Part shown: positions 12,832-29,240 of the stretch, piece by piece
How the letters are laid out: each line of letters starts with the position of its first letter
Position numbering within the stretch: the first letter of the stretch is position 1
Assembly: GCF_046630445.1 (NCBI RefSeq)
Contig: NC_092341.1
Location: 29,588,001-29,652,000, forward strand
Direction of reading: 5' to 3'
From: Rutidosis leptorrhynchoides
Lineage: Eukaryota > Streptophyta > Magnoliopsida > Asterales > Asteraceae
DNA: 64,000 bases
Notes under the pieces: generated by a model
What the model was told of the DNA's origin: nothing
The model's database searches: none
Seen by the model: the letters and a program-made list of their open reading frames with translations, nothing else
Program-made: the position numbers and the translations under genes

Positions 12832-13680
12832 TGAATTGAAGTGTGTGTTGGAATGGTGTGACAAATGACCTATTTATAGGAATTTTTTGGCTGGAAACTG
12901 CTAGCAAGCCGGCGCCCATGCCCGGCGTGGGTGCTCGTTTTTGGGCAAGCCGGTGCTGGTGCCCGTTTCTTGGCTGATCTGGCAAGCTGGCCCAGATGGC
13001 AAGCCGTATGGAAAGCCGTATGGCAAGCTGTTTTTGGTGCTGGTTTGCATGATTTGCTTGGATTCTCTTGCTCGTTTTCGGGGTCGTAACTTGTCTTTCA
13101 TCATTTTTGCTCTAGAATCTTCGTTTTAGCTCCATTTTACTTGATTCTTTTTGCATCGCATTAGTAATTACGTATACCTATATGTATAACTATATATTCA
13201 TAAAGTTTAATTGTGATATTATTTTATCTAAATAAACTGATAAACCATCGTGGCATAGTGTTTATTTTGCTTCTCGTTATAATCATTCTAACTCTAACTC
13301 TAACTTTAATTCTTAATTATTATTTTTTTAACAGCAATTTGGAATCACCTAAGGAACTAAACCATCCACGCGATCATCTTCTACAGTTGTATAACCCACC
13401 TCAACTGCTGCCCTAGAGGACACCCGACCAATCCGAAGGCATGACAAGTAAAACCTCCTCCAGGTGCTCCCGCAATGCAATGTGCGAAAAACGACCTTGG
13501 GTGAATTTCAAGGTCATGTAATAACTTTGTGTGCAATATTGTAGTCTTCGAGAGTTCGACTCCTTACCTCTAATAAAAGGTATCAGACCACTACCAAGCA
13601 AAAAGTTTTAATTCTTAAATCCTAATTCAATTGACTAATTGGCCCGAGTGATATTTGCAACCATAATTAGGCCATCGACA
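12421..13680. other. Intergenic, repeat-rich, no gene recognised
   Basis: No convincing coding sequence. It holds an (AG)n run at 12793-12829, a GC-rich patch at 12900-13035 with short repeats of a CAAGCCGTATGG type, and a short run of CTAACT units near 13289-13306. The segment 13400-13600 is moderately GC-rich and could be an old repeat, but I cannot name it. Confidence 0.6.
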
Positions 13681-13688
13681 TCAGGCGC

Positions 13689-13695
13689 GGTAGGT
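13689..13695 (-). promoter_or_regulatory. AC-I type MYB element upstream of HCT
   Basis: GGTAGGT on the plus strand is ACCTACC on the minus strand, the AC-I element bound by lignin-pathway MYB factors in PAL, 4CL and HCT promoters. It sits eight bases upstream of the TATA box. An AC-II-like ACCAACC lies at 13793-13799, probably in the 5' leader. Confidence 0.6.
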
Positions 13696-13702
13696 GAGAC
13701 CA

Positions 13703-13710
13703 TATAAAAA
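13703..13710 (+). promoter_or_regulatory. TATA box of HCT
   Basis: TATAAAAA about 180 bases upstream of the start codon. This predicts transcription from around 13735 and a leader of about 150 bases. Confidence 0.6.
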
Positions 13711-13819
13711 GATTTGTGTTATAAAAACCACTCCATCATCTCTTATTTTTTTTAAAGTTCCCAAACTCAAACCCACTTCAAACCAATAATTCACCAACCC
13801 ATTTTACCACCTTCTCTAA

Positions 13820-18310
<4,491 letters not shown>

Positions 18311-18539
18311 GTGGCTTTATTTATATTAATTACTCGAATATTATTATCAGTAAAACCTTCCAAGACACATTGTTTGTTGTAAGTCAATGGAGGGTGAAAC
18401 AGTTTTTCTTCAGCTCATCTGTTTATTATGACTTTAGCCTTTATATCAATGTAAGTAACAAAGTATGGTCTTATACATAAATATATATCATCACACTTAA
18501 AGTTACAGACAAATTACCTTCTTAAGAAACAATCTCGAA

Positions 18540-18964
18540 TTATAGTCTTAAAAATGTGAAACAGAGAAGAAAACAGAGTCCAAATGTGATACTTAAGGAC
18601 CTTTTAAGCTTCAGTTGTGCATTGGTTCGTGGCACTGGAACACGATGACTACGATCAAAATTCTCACCGCCACCATGCCTTAGAATATAATCACTCTCAT
18701 GTATTACTTCCTTCTTGTTGCGATGTAAGTTAGCAGTTACTTCCACCCCTGTAGATTATTATTTAGTATAAAATATGATGTATGCAAGTATAGGATTAAA
18801 AAAATGAAAAATGGATGACTAATTGCATACAAACCATGAAATTCTGGCTTGAGACTTGGACTATTTGATAGGAGAAGATCATTATTAGCATCAGAAAATG
18901 AAAATGCCTGATCACATATGAACACAAAGAAAAGATATATTATGATTTTTGATCTCATATTCAT
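18540..18964 (-). CDS. Candidate small secreted or membrane protein, two exons
   Basis: Not recognised as a known family. Exon 1 runs 18964-18835 and exon 2 18748-18540 on the minus strand, joined by a GT-AG intron of 86 bases (donor CATG|GTTTGT, acceptor CTACAG|GGGTGG). This gives 112 residues. The first ~22 (MNMRSKIIIYLFFVFICDQA) look like a signal peptide, and the last ~17 are hydrophobic (SITFGLCFLLCFTFLRL). Between them lie a charged HESDYIL stretch and a basic, Gly- and Pro-containing segment. An acidic residue before Tyr is typical of tyrosine-sulfation sites in plant peptide hormones, but no known hormone motif is present. It lies tail-to-tail with HCT. The splicing model is my inference and the frame could be chance. 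Confidence 0.4.
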
Positions 18965-19674
18965 TTGGGATAAGATGCTAAATTAGAATAGTTGTGTACT
19001 ATCATATACTGATACGTAAATCGCAAAAGTAGTGGATATCAATGTTTGAAGAAGAATAATGTAAAAGTAGTGGATATCAATGTTTGAAGAAGAATAATGT
19101 AAAAGCAAACTCTATTAGAGACTTCATTTTGAAGCTTTTACTTTTACTTTTTTCTTTCTTATGTATTTTATTAAATTATTAATTATTAATTATTAATATT
19201 GGTTGTTGGACAATGAAAAAGAAAGACTATTTAACTCTTTAGTGATCTTACTTTACAACTAGTAAACAACAAAATCCAATCCTATTTGGTGTATGAGGGA
19301 GATGACATGTAAATCAATCTTTGCTTATTTGGTGTATGAGGGAGATGACATGTAAATCAATCTTTGCTTTAATCTAGAATAAAAAGAAGTTATTTTCCAC
19401 ATAAAGTTAAACATTATTGTCTGTTCGACGGATAAAGATATTGCTTTCAACAGGATCTCTCGGCCAATCAGTAGGGAAAATAAAATTAAAACTTAAAAAC
19501 TAAAAATTAAAAATAAAAATAAAATATAATAAATAAAAAATTAGGCGCCATGAAAATGGTTTAATCAAATTAGCATGAGTTTTAAATCCTCCACGAAATT
19601 CAATTTAGTGATCTTACTTTGTTGCTGAAAAAGACGATTTCACGAAATATATGATTACTTGCATTCATTACAGA
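18965..19674. other. Intergenic with two short tandem duplications
   Basis: A unit of about 40 bases (GTAGTGGATATCAATG...) is repeated directly at about 19028-19107. Another of about 45 bases (TATTTGGTGTATGAGGGAG...) is repeated at about 19283-19370. A faint SINE-like stretch lies at 19385-19480 (see the SINE at 21342). No gene seen. Confidence 0.6.
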
Positions 19675-19866
19675 ATACCTTTCTCGGCCTTTTGGCTAAG
19701 ATCAAGTGTAGTATATGTTATTACTCCCTATTAGTTTAAACCATTCGTTCACACGGTATTAATCTTATGTTTTACGTGAAAAGATTTACTCATCGCAATA
19801 GCTTGTTGTTGCGGTCTTTGCGAGTTACCTTGGTGCAGCATTATTGCCTTGGCTTGGCTACTCTAA
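19675..19866 (+). pseudogene. U2 snRNA pseudogene
   Basis: The first ~42 bases, from ATACCTTTCTCGGCC to AAGTGTAGTAT, are identical to plant U2 snRNA as I remember it, including the branch-site recognition sequence GTGTAGTA. Downstream there are weaker matches in the right order, for example ACACGGTATTAATCTTATG for the region after stem-loop II. The Sm-site and 3' stem-loop regions are strongly diverged. The plant upstream element (RTCCCACATCG) and a properly placed TATA are absent, so this looks like a dead copy. Confidence 0.75.
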
Positions 19867-19879
19867 AATTCTAGTTTAA

Positions 19880-21094
19880 AAGCCTTTTGTTAGCAGTGGC
19901 GATTCTAGGATGAAAATCCAATGGGGTCCCAAAAAACTTATTCGATAACTTACTTGCACAAATATTGAATGTCTCGGGTCAATCGGGTCGGGTTAAATTG
20001 GGTCGGGTCGGGATATTGGATAGTACTCACAAAAGGTTGTTCATATTTTTTTACTCGTACTATTGTCATTACAACAACCACCATACAAAATGATATCATT
20101 TATACAAAAAGGGAATTGATATTTCCACAAATATTAACCCCTATTCAAAAATATCATATATTTAATACAATCAACTCTAAAAGTAAGTTTTTACTTTTGT
20201 CTACGAGATTTCATACGATAAAATTCATCCATAATTGCATCAATGCTAATATAATCTAACACATATTTCTCAATATATGCAAGTAGATGATCATTCACAA
20301 ATCGAAGTATCTTAACATGTTAATAATAGTTGTCAAATTCAAAACCAAAAGGCAATTTTATTGATACATCAGTACCAAAAATTTACGGTAAAAAAAGACA
20401 ATTTTACTAATTACATTAGTACCAAAAAAGATTAATTATCTAAGAAAACTAATTACAAACATATATACATGATACACCAATAAAATAAAATATATAGATG
20501 ATACATTAGTACTAAAAAAATTGCAATTATAAACATATATACTTAAATGAAAGATCAGTACTAAAAAGTTACAATTATAAACATAGACTAAAAAGGTGAG
20601 AACTGCGAGAACTATTTAATTTAATAATTTTTATGCGTTTAAATGCAACAAATTACATATAAATGTTAATTAATGCACATATCATTAACAAACATATGTT
20701 CATTAGCTCAAATTACATGTTAAATTGTTGACTATAAGAAACTGTTAACATGTTCGAAAACAATATGCACATGTGAAAGGAGAAACTATATATTTAATTA
20801 TATAAGTAAAATATAATTGTTTTTCAACTATTTTATGTTCATTCATACTTTACATTAAGGTTTATGTGTGATTCAATCTAGTTACATGTGAAAATCTTTA
20901 TAATTTAAAAGTTCTCGCATTTTTTATGATTCTCGTTTGAACTTTTGGCTATAAACATAAACTAAACATATATACTTAAATGAAAATCAATCATTTGAGA
21001 AACTAATTATAAACATGTATACATGATACATCATTAGTAAAAAAACTCAACTAAGTTACTTTTTTAGAAAGGCAATTTTATTGATATTAATTAG

Positions 21095-21182
<88 letters not shown>

Positions 21183-21341
21183 CCATACAAAAGGAGTAGT
21201 GCAACCTTATGAATGTACATATACTTGCATAATAATGGATGACTCGGATGAAAATGGAAGGACACGAAATTAGGAATGACGGAATGAAATCACATATGAT
21301 CATCGATGGTCGCTAGATACAAAGGAAATAGAAAATTGGAT
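19880..21341. other. Intergenic repeats, no gene recognised
   Basis: AT-rich sequence with a short GGGTCGGGT-type repeat near 19975-20010 and repeated AAGGCAATTTTATTGATA and ATATATACATGATAC motifs at 20340-21080. A pure AT run lies at 21100-21178. The beginning (GCAGTGGCGATTCTAGGATG) resembles the border of a transposon-derived repeat but cannot be named. Confidence 0.5.
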
Positions 21342-21545
21342 AACAACAACAACAACAAAACACAATCCCACAAAAGTGAGGTATAAATGAGGTAAGATGT
21401 AGGCAATCCTTCTCCTATCATAGAATAAAGACAAGTCATTTTTCTACCTAGAGTGAAACACCCCAAGAGTATTAAAAGTCATCCCTCTCAATGTTCTATG
21501 GATAGAGAGATTGCTTCCAAAAGCACTTCCAGCCCATAAGTAGGA
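21342..21545 (-). mobile_element. SINE-like sequence with (TTG)n tail
   Basis: Read on the minus strand, the body ends TGGGATTGTGTTTTG followed by a (TTG)n tail, the tail type of tobacco TS-like plant SINEs. The tRNA-like head is not recognisable, so the 5' limit is uncertain. A more diverged relative of the same body lies at 19385-19480. Confidence 0.5.
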
Positions 21546-21853
21546 AAACTTTAAAATAATAAAATAAATTTAATATTGAGACGTCATGAAAATAGTAGAA
21601 TTAAATTTCCATTGGTTTTAAAACATGTCTGAAATTAAATTTAGGCTCTAAGTGGCAGTCAAGTCGCCAATAAATCGACACTTAATGTTCGACTCACTTA
21701 ATAGAGTCAACTGAAAATTGGATTAAGGCTAAGTTTATTTTTGTTTAAATATATAAATTGCCCATACTATAAATTATAAGCGGGTTAATTTCAAATATTT
21801 TAATAGTTCAAACTATGAATTTATAAAATCTAAAAATATATGGGGTCACATTA

Positions 21854-23130
21854 TTATAATCTTTCATATGGTGAAATATATCTCAACTTTGTTTGTGGGA
21901 GTCTGTTAATCACGTACGATGCCGTCCTCATACATTCTGCCCAAAATCTGCCTGGTACATTCTTACCATGAAGCATACTTCGACAAGTTTCAGCAAGGTG
22001 ACGATTCTTGCGTTCTGCCACTCCATTCTGCTGTGGAGCATTGGGGCAAGTTAATTGCCTTCTGATCTTGTGCTTCTCAAGATAGATATTGAACTGAGTC
22101 GATAAACATTCTCTTCCATTATCTATGCGTAACCACCGAATCTTATAATTGAGCTCACTTTCTACCTTATTCTTGAACTCTTTAAACTTCAGAAAAGTCT
22201 CCGACTTTTCTTTCATGAAGTAAACCCACACATACCTTGAGAAGTCATCAATGAATGCCACCATATACTTCATGCCTCCAAGTGATGTTTGTTTCACTGG
22301 GCCGAAGACATCTGAGTGTATGAGCTCTAGTGGTGTCTTGGACTGATGCGCTGACTCCTTGAATGGCAATTGGTGAGCTTTGCCAAATTGACATCCATCA
22401 CATATTGTATCTGTTTGGATATCAATTTGAGGAAGCCCATTTACTATGTGTTTCACCATCATCTCCTTTAACTTATTGTAGCCCACATGCCCAAGACGTT
22501 CATGCCAAAGATCATCCGTCACATTCTTTCGAGTCTTATCCACATATGCTGTTTCAGCAGATAGTACATAGACCGACTCTATTCTTCTTCCTTGCATAAT
22601 TGGATTGCCAACCACCTTCACTCTCTTGAATACGGACACATATTTTGGTCCAAAGAGCACATAATTTCCTTCTGCTGTCAATTGTGGTACTGACAGTAAA
22701 TTCTTCTTTAGGCCAGGGACAAGATACACCTTCTCGAGTTGGAGCTTATGAGATTCGCCGTCATTTGGAATTATTGTCTTTCCAATGTGAGAAATAGACA
22801 ACCTTGAATTGTTGGCTGTCAACACGACTCTCTTTTTTTTGTAATCCTCCATTTCTTGCAGCTTCGTCCCGCCGTTGGCCATATGATTTGAGCACCCAGA
22901 ATCGATGATCCAATCATCTCTGTAGTTTATTTTTGACTTTAAAGTTGTTGTAAGAGCTTGATCATCTATGTCAGCTTCAACAGAGAGTCCAGCTTCTGCT
23001 TCCCATGTTTCCTCATTAATGGTTGCTTCGAATGTGACCTCTTTCTTCTCATCTCTTGCGGCGGCCACATTTCCTTCGAAAGTTCGCCTTCCGGAGAATC
23101 TACAATCTCGAGTAAAATGACCCTTCTTGC
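21854..23130 (-). mobile_element. Copia element: protease-integrase half (broken)
   Basis: The aspartic protease has WIIDSGCSNHM (D-S-G triad). It is followed by a GAG-pre-integrase zinc region (WHERLGHVG ... CDGCQFGK) and an integrase core with FIDDFSRYVW, RIDNGREC and PNAPQQNGVAERKNR. Sequence relationship ends inside the integrase near 21854, so reverse transcriptase and the 3' LTR are missing here. The right edge is the insertion point of element A, with target duplication cttgc at 23126-23130. The gag half continues at 35438. The lineage is probably Tork/TNT1-like, with low confidence. Confidence 0.9.
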
Positions 23131-24376
23131 TGAAGCGACCCGTCCTAATCCATCCGGACGAAGTCCATATCGATTATAAACGATTCACAACAGTTGATTA
23201 CATCGCGAGGTACTTGACCTCTATATGATACATTTTACAACATTGCATTCGTTTTTGAAAAGACAATCTTTCATTACATCGAAAATTGACGGCATGCATA
23301 CCATTTCATAATATATCTAACTATAATTGACTTAATAATAATCTTGATGAACTCAACGACTCGAATGCAACGTCTTTTGAAATATGCCATGAATGACTCC
23401 AAGTAATATCTTTAAAATGAGCAAATGCACAGCGAAAGATTTCTTTCATACCTGAGAATAAACATGCTTTAAAGTGTCAACCAAAAGGTTGGTGAGTTCA
23501 TTAGTTTAACATAAATAATCATTTCATAATTTTAATAGACCACAAGATTTCATATTTCCATTTCTCATAAACATACGTCCCATGCATAGAGACTAAAAAT
23601 ATCATTCATATGGATTGAATACCTGGTAATCGACATTCACAATATGCATATAAGAATATCCCCATCATTCCGGGATCCTCCTTCGGACATGATATAATTT
23701 CGAAGTACTAAAGCATCAGGTACTTTGGATGGGGCTTGTTGGGCCCGATAGATCTATCTTTAGGATTCGCGTCAATTAGGGTGTCTGTTCCCTAATTCTT
23801 AGATTACCAGACTTAATAAAAAGGGACATATTCGATTTCGATAATTCAACCATATAATGTAGTTTCGATTACTTGTGTCTATTTCGTAAAACATTTATAA
23901 AAATTGCGCATGTATTCTCAGTCCCAAAAATATATATTGCAAAAGCATTTAAAAAGGGAGCAAATGAAACTCACAATACTGTATTTTGTAGTAAAAATAC
24001 ATATGACGGTATTGAACAACTGAACAATGCAGGGTTGGCCTCGGATTCACGAACCTATATCATTTGTATATATATATTAACACATATAATGGTAATCAAA
24101 CAAATACATATATAATTATTAATGATGTAATTAATAACTTTTATATTTCATTATCAAATATTTTCATTTTATATATAAAAATATTAATATATTTAAGTTA
24201 TGTATTTTAAATATATTTTTATATGAGTAATTTGATTGTGAAATCAATAATTATAATAACAATAATGATACTATATAATTATAATGATAAAAGTGATAAT
24301 AATAATGTTAATACAAATAATAATGATAATACTAATAATATTAATATTAATTCTAATAATGATATTGATAATAATG

Positions 24377-24415
<39 letters not shown>

Positions 24416-24606
24416 GTCATAAAAATCTTCGTTTTTAATTCCTAAACTTTTAATTATAACTTCCCAAAATTCTAATTCATAATCACATTTATAATCGTAC
24501 ATGTATTAATATATTTGAAATCTTTTTACATAATCTTTACTATATCATCTTTTTATTAACTTCATAATATAAATGTGTTTGTAGTATTAACAGGTTCAAT
24601 AATAAC

Positions 24607-24662
<56 letters not shown>

Positions 24663-24682
24663 TAATAATAATAATAATAATA

Positions 24683-24777
<95 letters not shown>

Positions 24778-26393
24778 GGTAATAGTAATGCTACCTCAAA
24801 AAAGTAGCTCTAAAAAAAATACCCAAGTCCGGGTTTGAACACGCGACGTCCTGCTAACCCGTAACACCATCAACCCACTACACTATTTCCGGTTTTTCTG
24901 TTTATATCTCCTACCCAAATATCTTTAACTCGTATTATAGAAAAATTGGCCCAACTGAATATTGACCCACTTTTGCAACCATTCTCATGGCCCAACTAGT
25001 TTTATGGTAGCCCAAGTTTAATTCTGTCTAACAGAATTAGAAGTGTAGCAGTTCGAAAGAAAAAAAAATATAGTAGCCCGTTTATCTCTAGTCTTGCTAT
25101 ACGTTCGATAGAATAAAAAAAATCTGGCCTTCGGTTGTCATCAATAACAATTATCATGTCATCATGTATCTTATCATTGATATCTATCATTTGCATGATC
25201 ATAATCATATACTTCCCATTGGATCCCATTCAGAATTGAGTTACATCCACAACTCCTTGTATACCCACCTTTCTTCAAGTTTTCATCATAAGTGCTTAAC
25301 TAAAAAAAAATAAAAAACGTTCCTTTTGATAAAGTCCCTTTTTGGTCGGCCGAAACTTTCCATTTGAATATAAAAAGATACGCGTTATGTATTTTTAATT
25401 ATCTTCACCACATGTCTTGTAATTATAAAAGAAGAACCAACACTTTTTCCTTTTTTTTTGTGATTCCCACAGTGGTCGGCCAAAACAAAAAAAAAATTAA
25501 AGAAAGAGCTCGTATACTTTTAAGTAGCTGGAGTTTGTAACATTTTGTGATGATTTGGTCCCACTGCAACCACAAAGAAGTATATATATATCACGCATGG
25601 GTGTCGGGTTCTCGGAAGAAAGAAAAAAAAAATATAAGGTGGTGGTTTGTGTCGAGACTCAGCAGCACGGACAGCGTAGCTGCAGTAATGAGAGTAGCAG
25701 GCTGTAGCGAAAATGGGGGGAAAGGTTTAGAGTTCACGAAGAACAGGAAATATAATACAAGCGTAGTAGCAAAATATATAGACTGCAGGTCTTGAGTTGG
25801 GGTTTCTTGAACGTAAACAGAAAACAGAAGTTGGAGCTTTGCAGCGAAAAGAAATAATAAAAAAAAAACGAGAGGATGGTGGAGGTCCGGTGGCGATTGG
25901 TGCTGGTGATTGCTGAGTGTTCAAGGTGGTGATAGGGTGGCGGGTTGAGGTGGACGAGGGTGGTGGTTATCGTTAAAAAAATGGTCTAGTGGTGGCGATG
26001 TAGGTGGTGAACCAAGGTGGTTCTAACTATGGTTGTGGTGGGTTGTAAAAGAAGATCGTTGGATGAACTCGTAATTGAGATTTGTAACTCAAAGACATTA
26101 AAGTATAGCTGATTCATTTTACCAAAACACAACCCAATCACTTGTCAACTTTACATTCAGATTTGTAATCGATGACTGGGTGACTAATACAAACATCTCT
26201 CTCTCGAAAAAAAAAAACGTTAGATTGATTGAAACTAGAGTGGTCAAAAGAAGTGTGTAGGAAAGATGGGCCACCTTTAATTAATCTTGAATATCAAGGG
26301 TTGGCAATTTGGTAGCTGGTGATTTTGCAAGTGGATGTGTGTGGTTAATCATGTATATGTAAACATATATTTAATTTATCTATTAATAATATA

Positions 26394-26481
<88 letters not shown>

Positions 26482-26484
26482 ATA

Positions 26485-26560
<76 letters not shown>

Positions 26561-27293
26561 GAATAAGAAACGTGTGAATGATTCATGCAAGCTGGCAATT
26601 TTGTAGTTTCTTACCGACGATTTTCCCGTGCTGATATATCGTACTCCGTTGTTAAATTAGTGACAGATAAAAGTCTTCAGAAAAATTTCAAATTTATAAA
26701 TTAACTATATTTATTTATTTTGGTCATTATAGTATCAAATTCAATCATAAATTATTAAATAAAAATTACTTTAATTATTCACTCGCATCCCCCAAGTAAA
26801 ATAAAAAAAAATAATTAAAATTTGACAAACAACTTCCAAATATATATTAGTAAGCCTAAAATTTATAAAACTCATTTTCGAATCACCGTTTATTTTAAAA
26901 TTATATAAGTTCAAATTAAACTTCTCTAATATCAATCGGAACATCAAACGAGTATTACAATCATTTAATATTTATTTTTAATATACTTTTATGTATATAT
27001 AGATATGTTTTAAATACAATTTATGATAATATCCTATTTTTATTTTATTAATTTTACTATCAACAACATATAATACTTCAAATTATATTTCGAATTATTA
27101 TTTACATACATATATACACACATAGCTATTTACAATTAATTGTTCGTGAATCGTCGAGAACTGGTTGAAGTCAAATGAATGTACGAAAATAGTTCAAAAA
27201 TTTTGAGATTCAATTTAATAGACTTTGCTTATCATGTCGAGATAATATTAAGATTAAAGTTTAAATTTGATCGGAAATTTCCGGGTCGTCACA
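23131..27293 (-). repeat. 3' LTR of element A (4.16 kb)
   Basis: Direct repeat partner of 31344-35437. It holds AAT runs (24371-24418, 24600-24777), an AT run (26394-26531) and a tRNA-like block at 24821-24893. Confidence 0.93.
24821..24893 (-). promoter_or_regulatory. tRNA-like block in the 3' LTR of element A
   Basis: On the minus strand, a B-box-like TGTTCAAACCC (complement at 24831-24841) is preceded by an A-box-like TAGTGTAGTGG about 50 bases upstream. A T-rich spacer and a (ATT)n tract follow. It is more diverged than the copies in B, C and F. Its partner in the other LTR is at 33048-33118. Confidence 0.6.
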
Positions 27294-27651
27294 GTACCTA
27301 CCTGTTAAAGAAATTTCATCCCGAAATTTGATTGGGATGGTCATGGCTGACAATAAGTGTGTTTTCATGACGTATACGAGTTAGGATTTAGAGTTTTATC
27401 GTCATTGAGTAATATGGATAAAACAACTCGATTATTCGAAGAGCACGAATGAAGCTATCACAAAAGAGTGAAATGAATAAATAAAGTTTCGTCTTAACTT
27501 TTGACGTTGTCCTGGTTGAATTTCGGAATTTAAGGGATTTAAAGAAAATCTTCGAAATCTAAAAGATTTGATTCTTCGGCGAATAAGGAAATTAAGATCT
27601 CTATAATTAATTACGGTGATCTGTCTCGATTGCTTTGTCTGATATTTTCAT

Positions 27652-27659
27652 TATAAATT
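27652..27659 (+). promoter_or_regulatory. TATA box of the antisense frame in element A
   Basis: TATAAATT 82 bases upstream of the antisense start codon, followed by a pyrimidine-rich stretch with CTCACCATTCCTATACTTTC. The same arrangement is seen at 39949 (B), 46715 (C) and 51839 (D). Confidence 0.65.
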
Positions 27660-27733
27660 AAGCTCTTCCGTTCCATTTTTCTCACCATTCCTATACTTTC
27701 TTTCTTAGTTCATACATCCAAAAGATTGTGAAA

Positions 27734-27907
27734 ATGCTTAATCCAGTTCTAATCCTTGATATTTTCCTAATTATCATTTCTATCATCCTTCTTTTCAATC
27801 TTCCACCAGAAGAATCTATTTACTTCTACTATTATCTTGGGGTGATAATATTCTTAATTATACCGTGTCTTTATATTGCTATTCGTATTAATATTCACGG
27901 TTTGTAA
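27734..27907 (+). CDS. Conserved antisense 57-aa membrane protein, element A
   Basis: An uninterrupted frame on the strand opposite to its host element, about 440 bases inside the 3' LTR. There are two hydrophobic segments (residues 4-21 and 34-51) around a polar LPPEES loop (23-28), and the C-terminus ends IHGL. Frames of exactly the same length and design lie at the same place in B, C and D; most differences between A and B in the first half are silent third-position changes, which suggests the protein was kept by selection. A TATA box sits 82 bases upstream. Extra antisense frames near the 3' LTR are known from some Tat-lineage plant elements, but I do not recognise this one. Function unknown; a small membrane protein is the most that can be said. 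Confidence 0.7.
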   Translation: MLNPVLILDIFLIIISIILLFNLPPEESIYFYYYLGVIIFLIIPCLYIAIRINIHGL

Positions 27908-28499
27908 CCTCCGGGTTGTTATTGGACTCTATATTTTCTCTTATATTTTGGAGCTCTTTGCCTTTTTATTCTCTTATCGACCTCTAGTAAAGCGAGTAAT
28001 GGTCCAGAATTCATAAGTATGGAATTTCGAATGAACTTAATGTTCTAAACAAGAAAGAACGTAATAGCACGATTTGATTTGTCAAATTAACAGAATCACT
28101 GAGAATAGAACTATCAAGAATATATTTTCTTGATATGTTCAGAAGTTAAGCAGAATGAAAGAGTTATGTAACATGGCACATGATGACGTTATGATCTGTG
28201 AATCATCACGTCCTATTAGAAACTCAGCATGACTTACTGTAATATAATCACGTTGATCAAGTGTCATTATATTATACTAACTCATGCATCAGTTCCCAAC
28301 ACTACTTTAAAAACATTCATATTTTAAGCTCGAAAATTTACAGAATATAGAAACTAACAGTTTCTATATGATGTAACACTGATAGCACGAAGAGATTATT
28401 GATTTCAGATAAGAATAGTTATGAAAATATCTTCAGAAATATGGAGGATATTTATAATGAAAGATACGATGATATCTTGGAATTTCTAATATCAATGAT

Positions 28500-28790
28500 T
28501 GATGAAGAAAGATTTTCCGCAAGGTTTTAACATGAGTACGGAGCAAAATATACGTTGAAGGTTTCATTGGATCCAAAATTACCTGGATTATTTGAACATA
28601 GGGTATGGTTCTTGTATTTGTCATTGGTCTCCTTCGTGGTTAGCTCAATCCGTTTTTCAGTTCCAATTTTTCTGAATTTTTCCAACATACTATTCTTTAT
28701 CATTAAACTTCCGACGATTAAGATCGTTTACAGTTGTCTACAGTTTTTGCTGCTTCATTCAGCTTTTTCAACATTCAGAGTATTGATTTG
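28500..28790 (-). pseudogene. Poly(A)-binding protein fragment captured in element A
   Basis: A decayed match to the RRM3-RRM4 linker region, recognisable mainly through alignment to the clearer copies in B and D. It lies in the same relative place, between the antisense frame and the mid-interior. Non-functional. Confidence 0.55.
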
Positions 28791-29139
28791 TAGACTGAGT
28801 GCTGTTCAGAATTTCAGAATGAAAGACTATAATTCTAAGAGATAAATGTTATACATATAACTGTTGATATATATATATGCTGTGAGTTTTCAAAGTACTG
28901 ATTGCTGATTTTCGGTAATTGGTATGGCAGTTCTTGTTACAAGATGCGGATGAGTATATGATAGGGTTTCAATGAATAAATATAATGATTTATCGGAGAG
29001 ATTTAAACCAAGAAACAACGAGGTTGCTGGTATGTCTGCTGGTAATATGGTAGAATATGAAAGGTTCCCCGGTAACAATAAAAGAGCACACATATATGTC
29101 AAAGTTATAATAAGGTTGTTTCGAACGAAAAGTCGAAGT

Positions 29140-29240
29140 TGACTTGCTGGAGCTGTGACAAAATGAGCTACTTTGGAAAGAGATTGCAAAGTTATTTTCG
29201 GTAATAACAATGCCAAAGGGGCTAGCACAGATACATGTTA
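29140..29240 (+). pseudogene. Possible Copia gag zinc-knuckle trace in element A
   Basis: On the plus strand, opposite to element A, CWSCDKM and a following GNNNAKGASTD-like stretch (clearer in D) resemble a Copia CCHC zinc knuckle and its basic tail. The same trace is in D (about 53310-53410) and C (about 60580-60690) but not in B. Decayed; identity uncertain. Confidence 0.35.

Noticed and set aside
13289-13306. Telomere-like repeat
   Set aside because: Three CTAACT units only, and not the plant TTTAGGG unit.
25547-25795. Protein gene in the LTR of element A
   Set aside because: The matching frame in the other LTR (33776-34006) differs in length, and there is no recognisable domain or codon-level conservation.
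28555-28845. Plus-strand protein gene in element A
   Set aside because: It is the reverse strand of the poly(A)-binding-protein trace; the corresponding plus-strand frames in C and D are not conserved in start or length.
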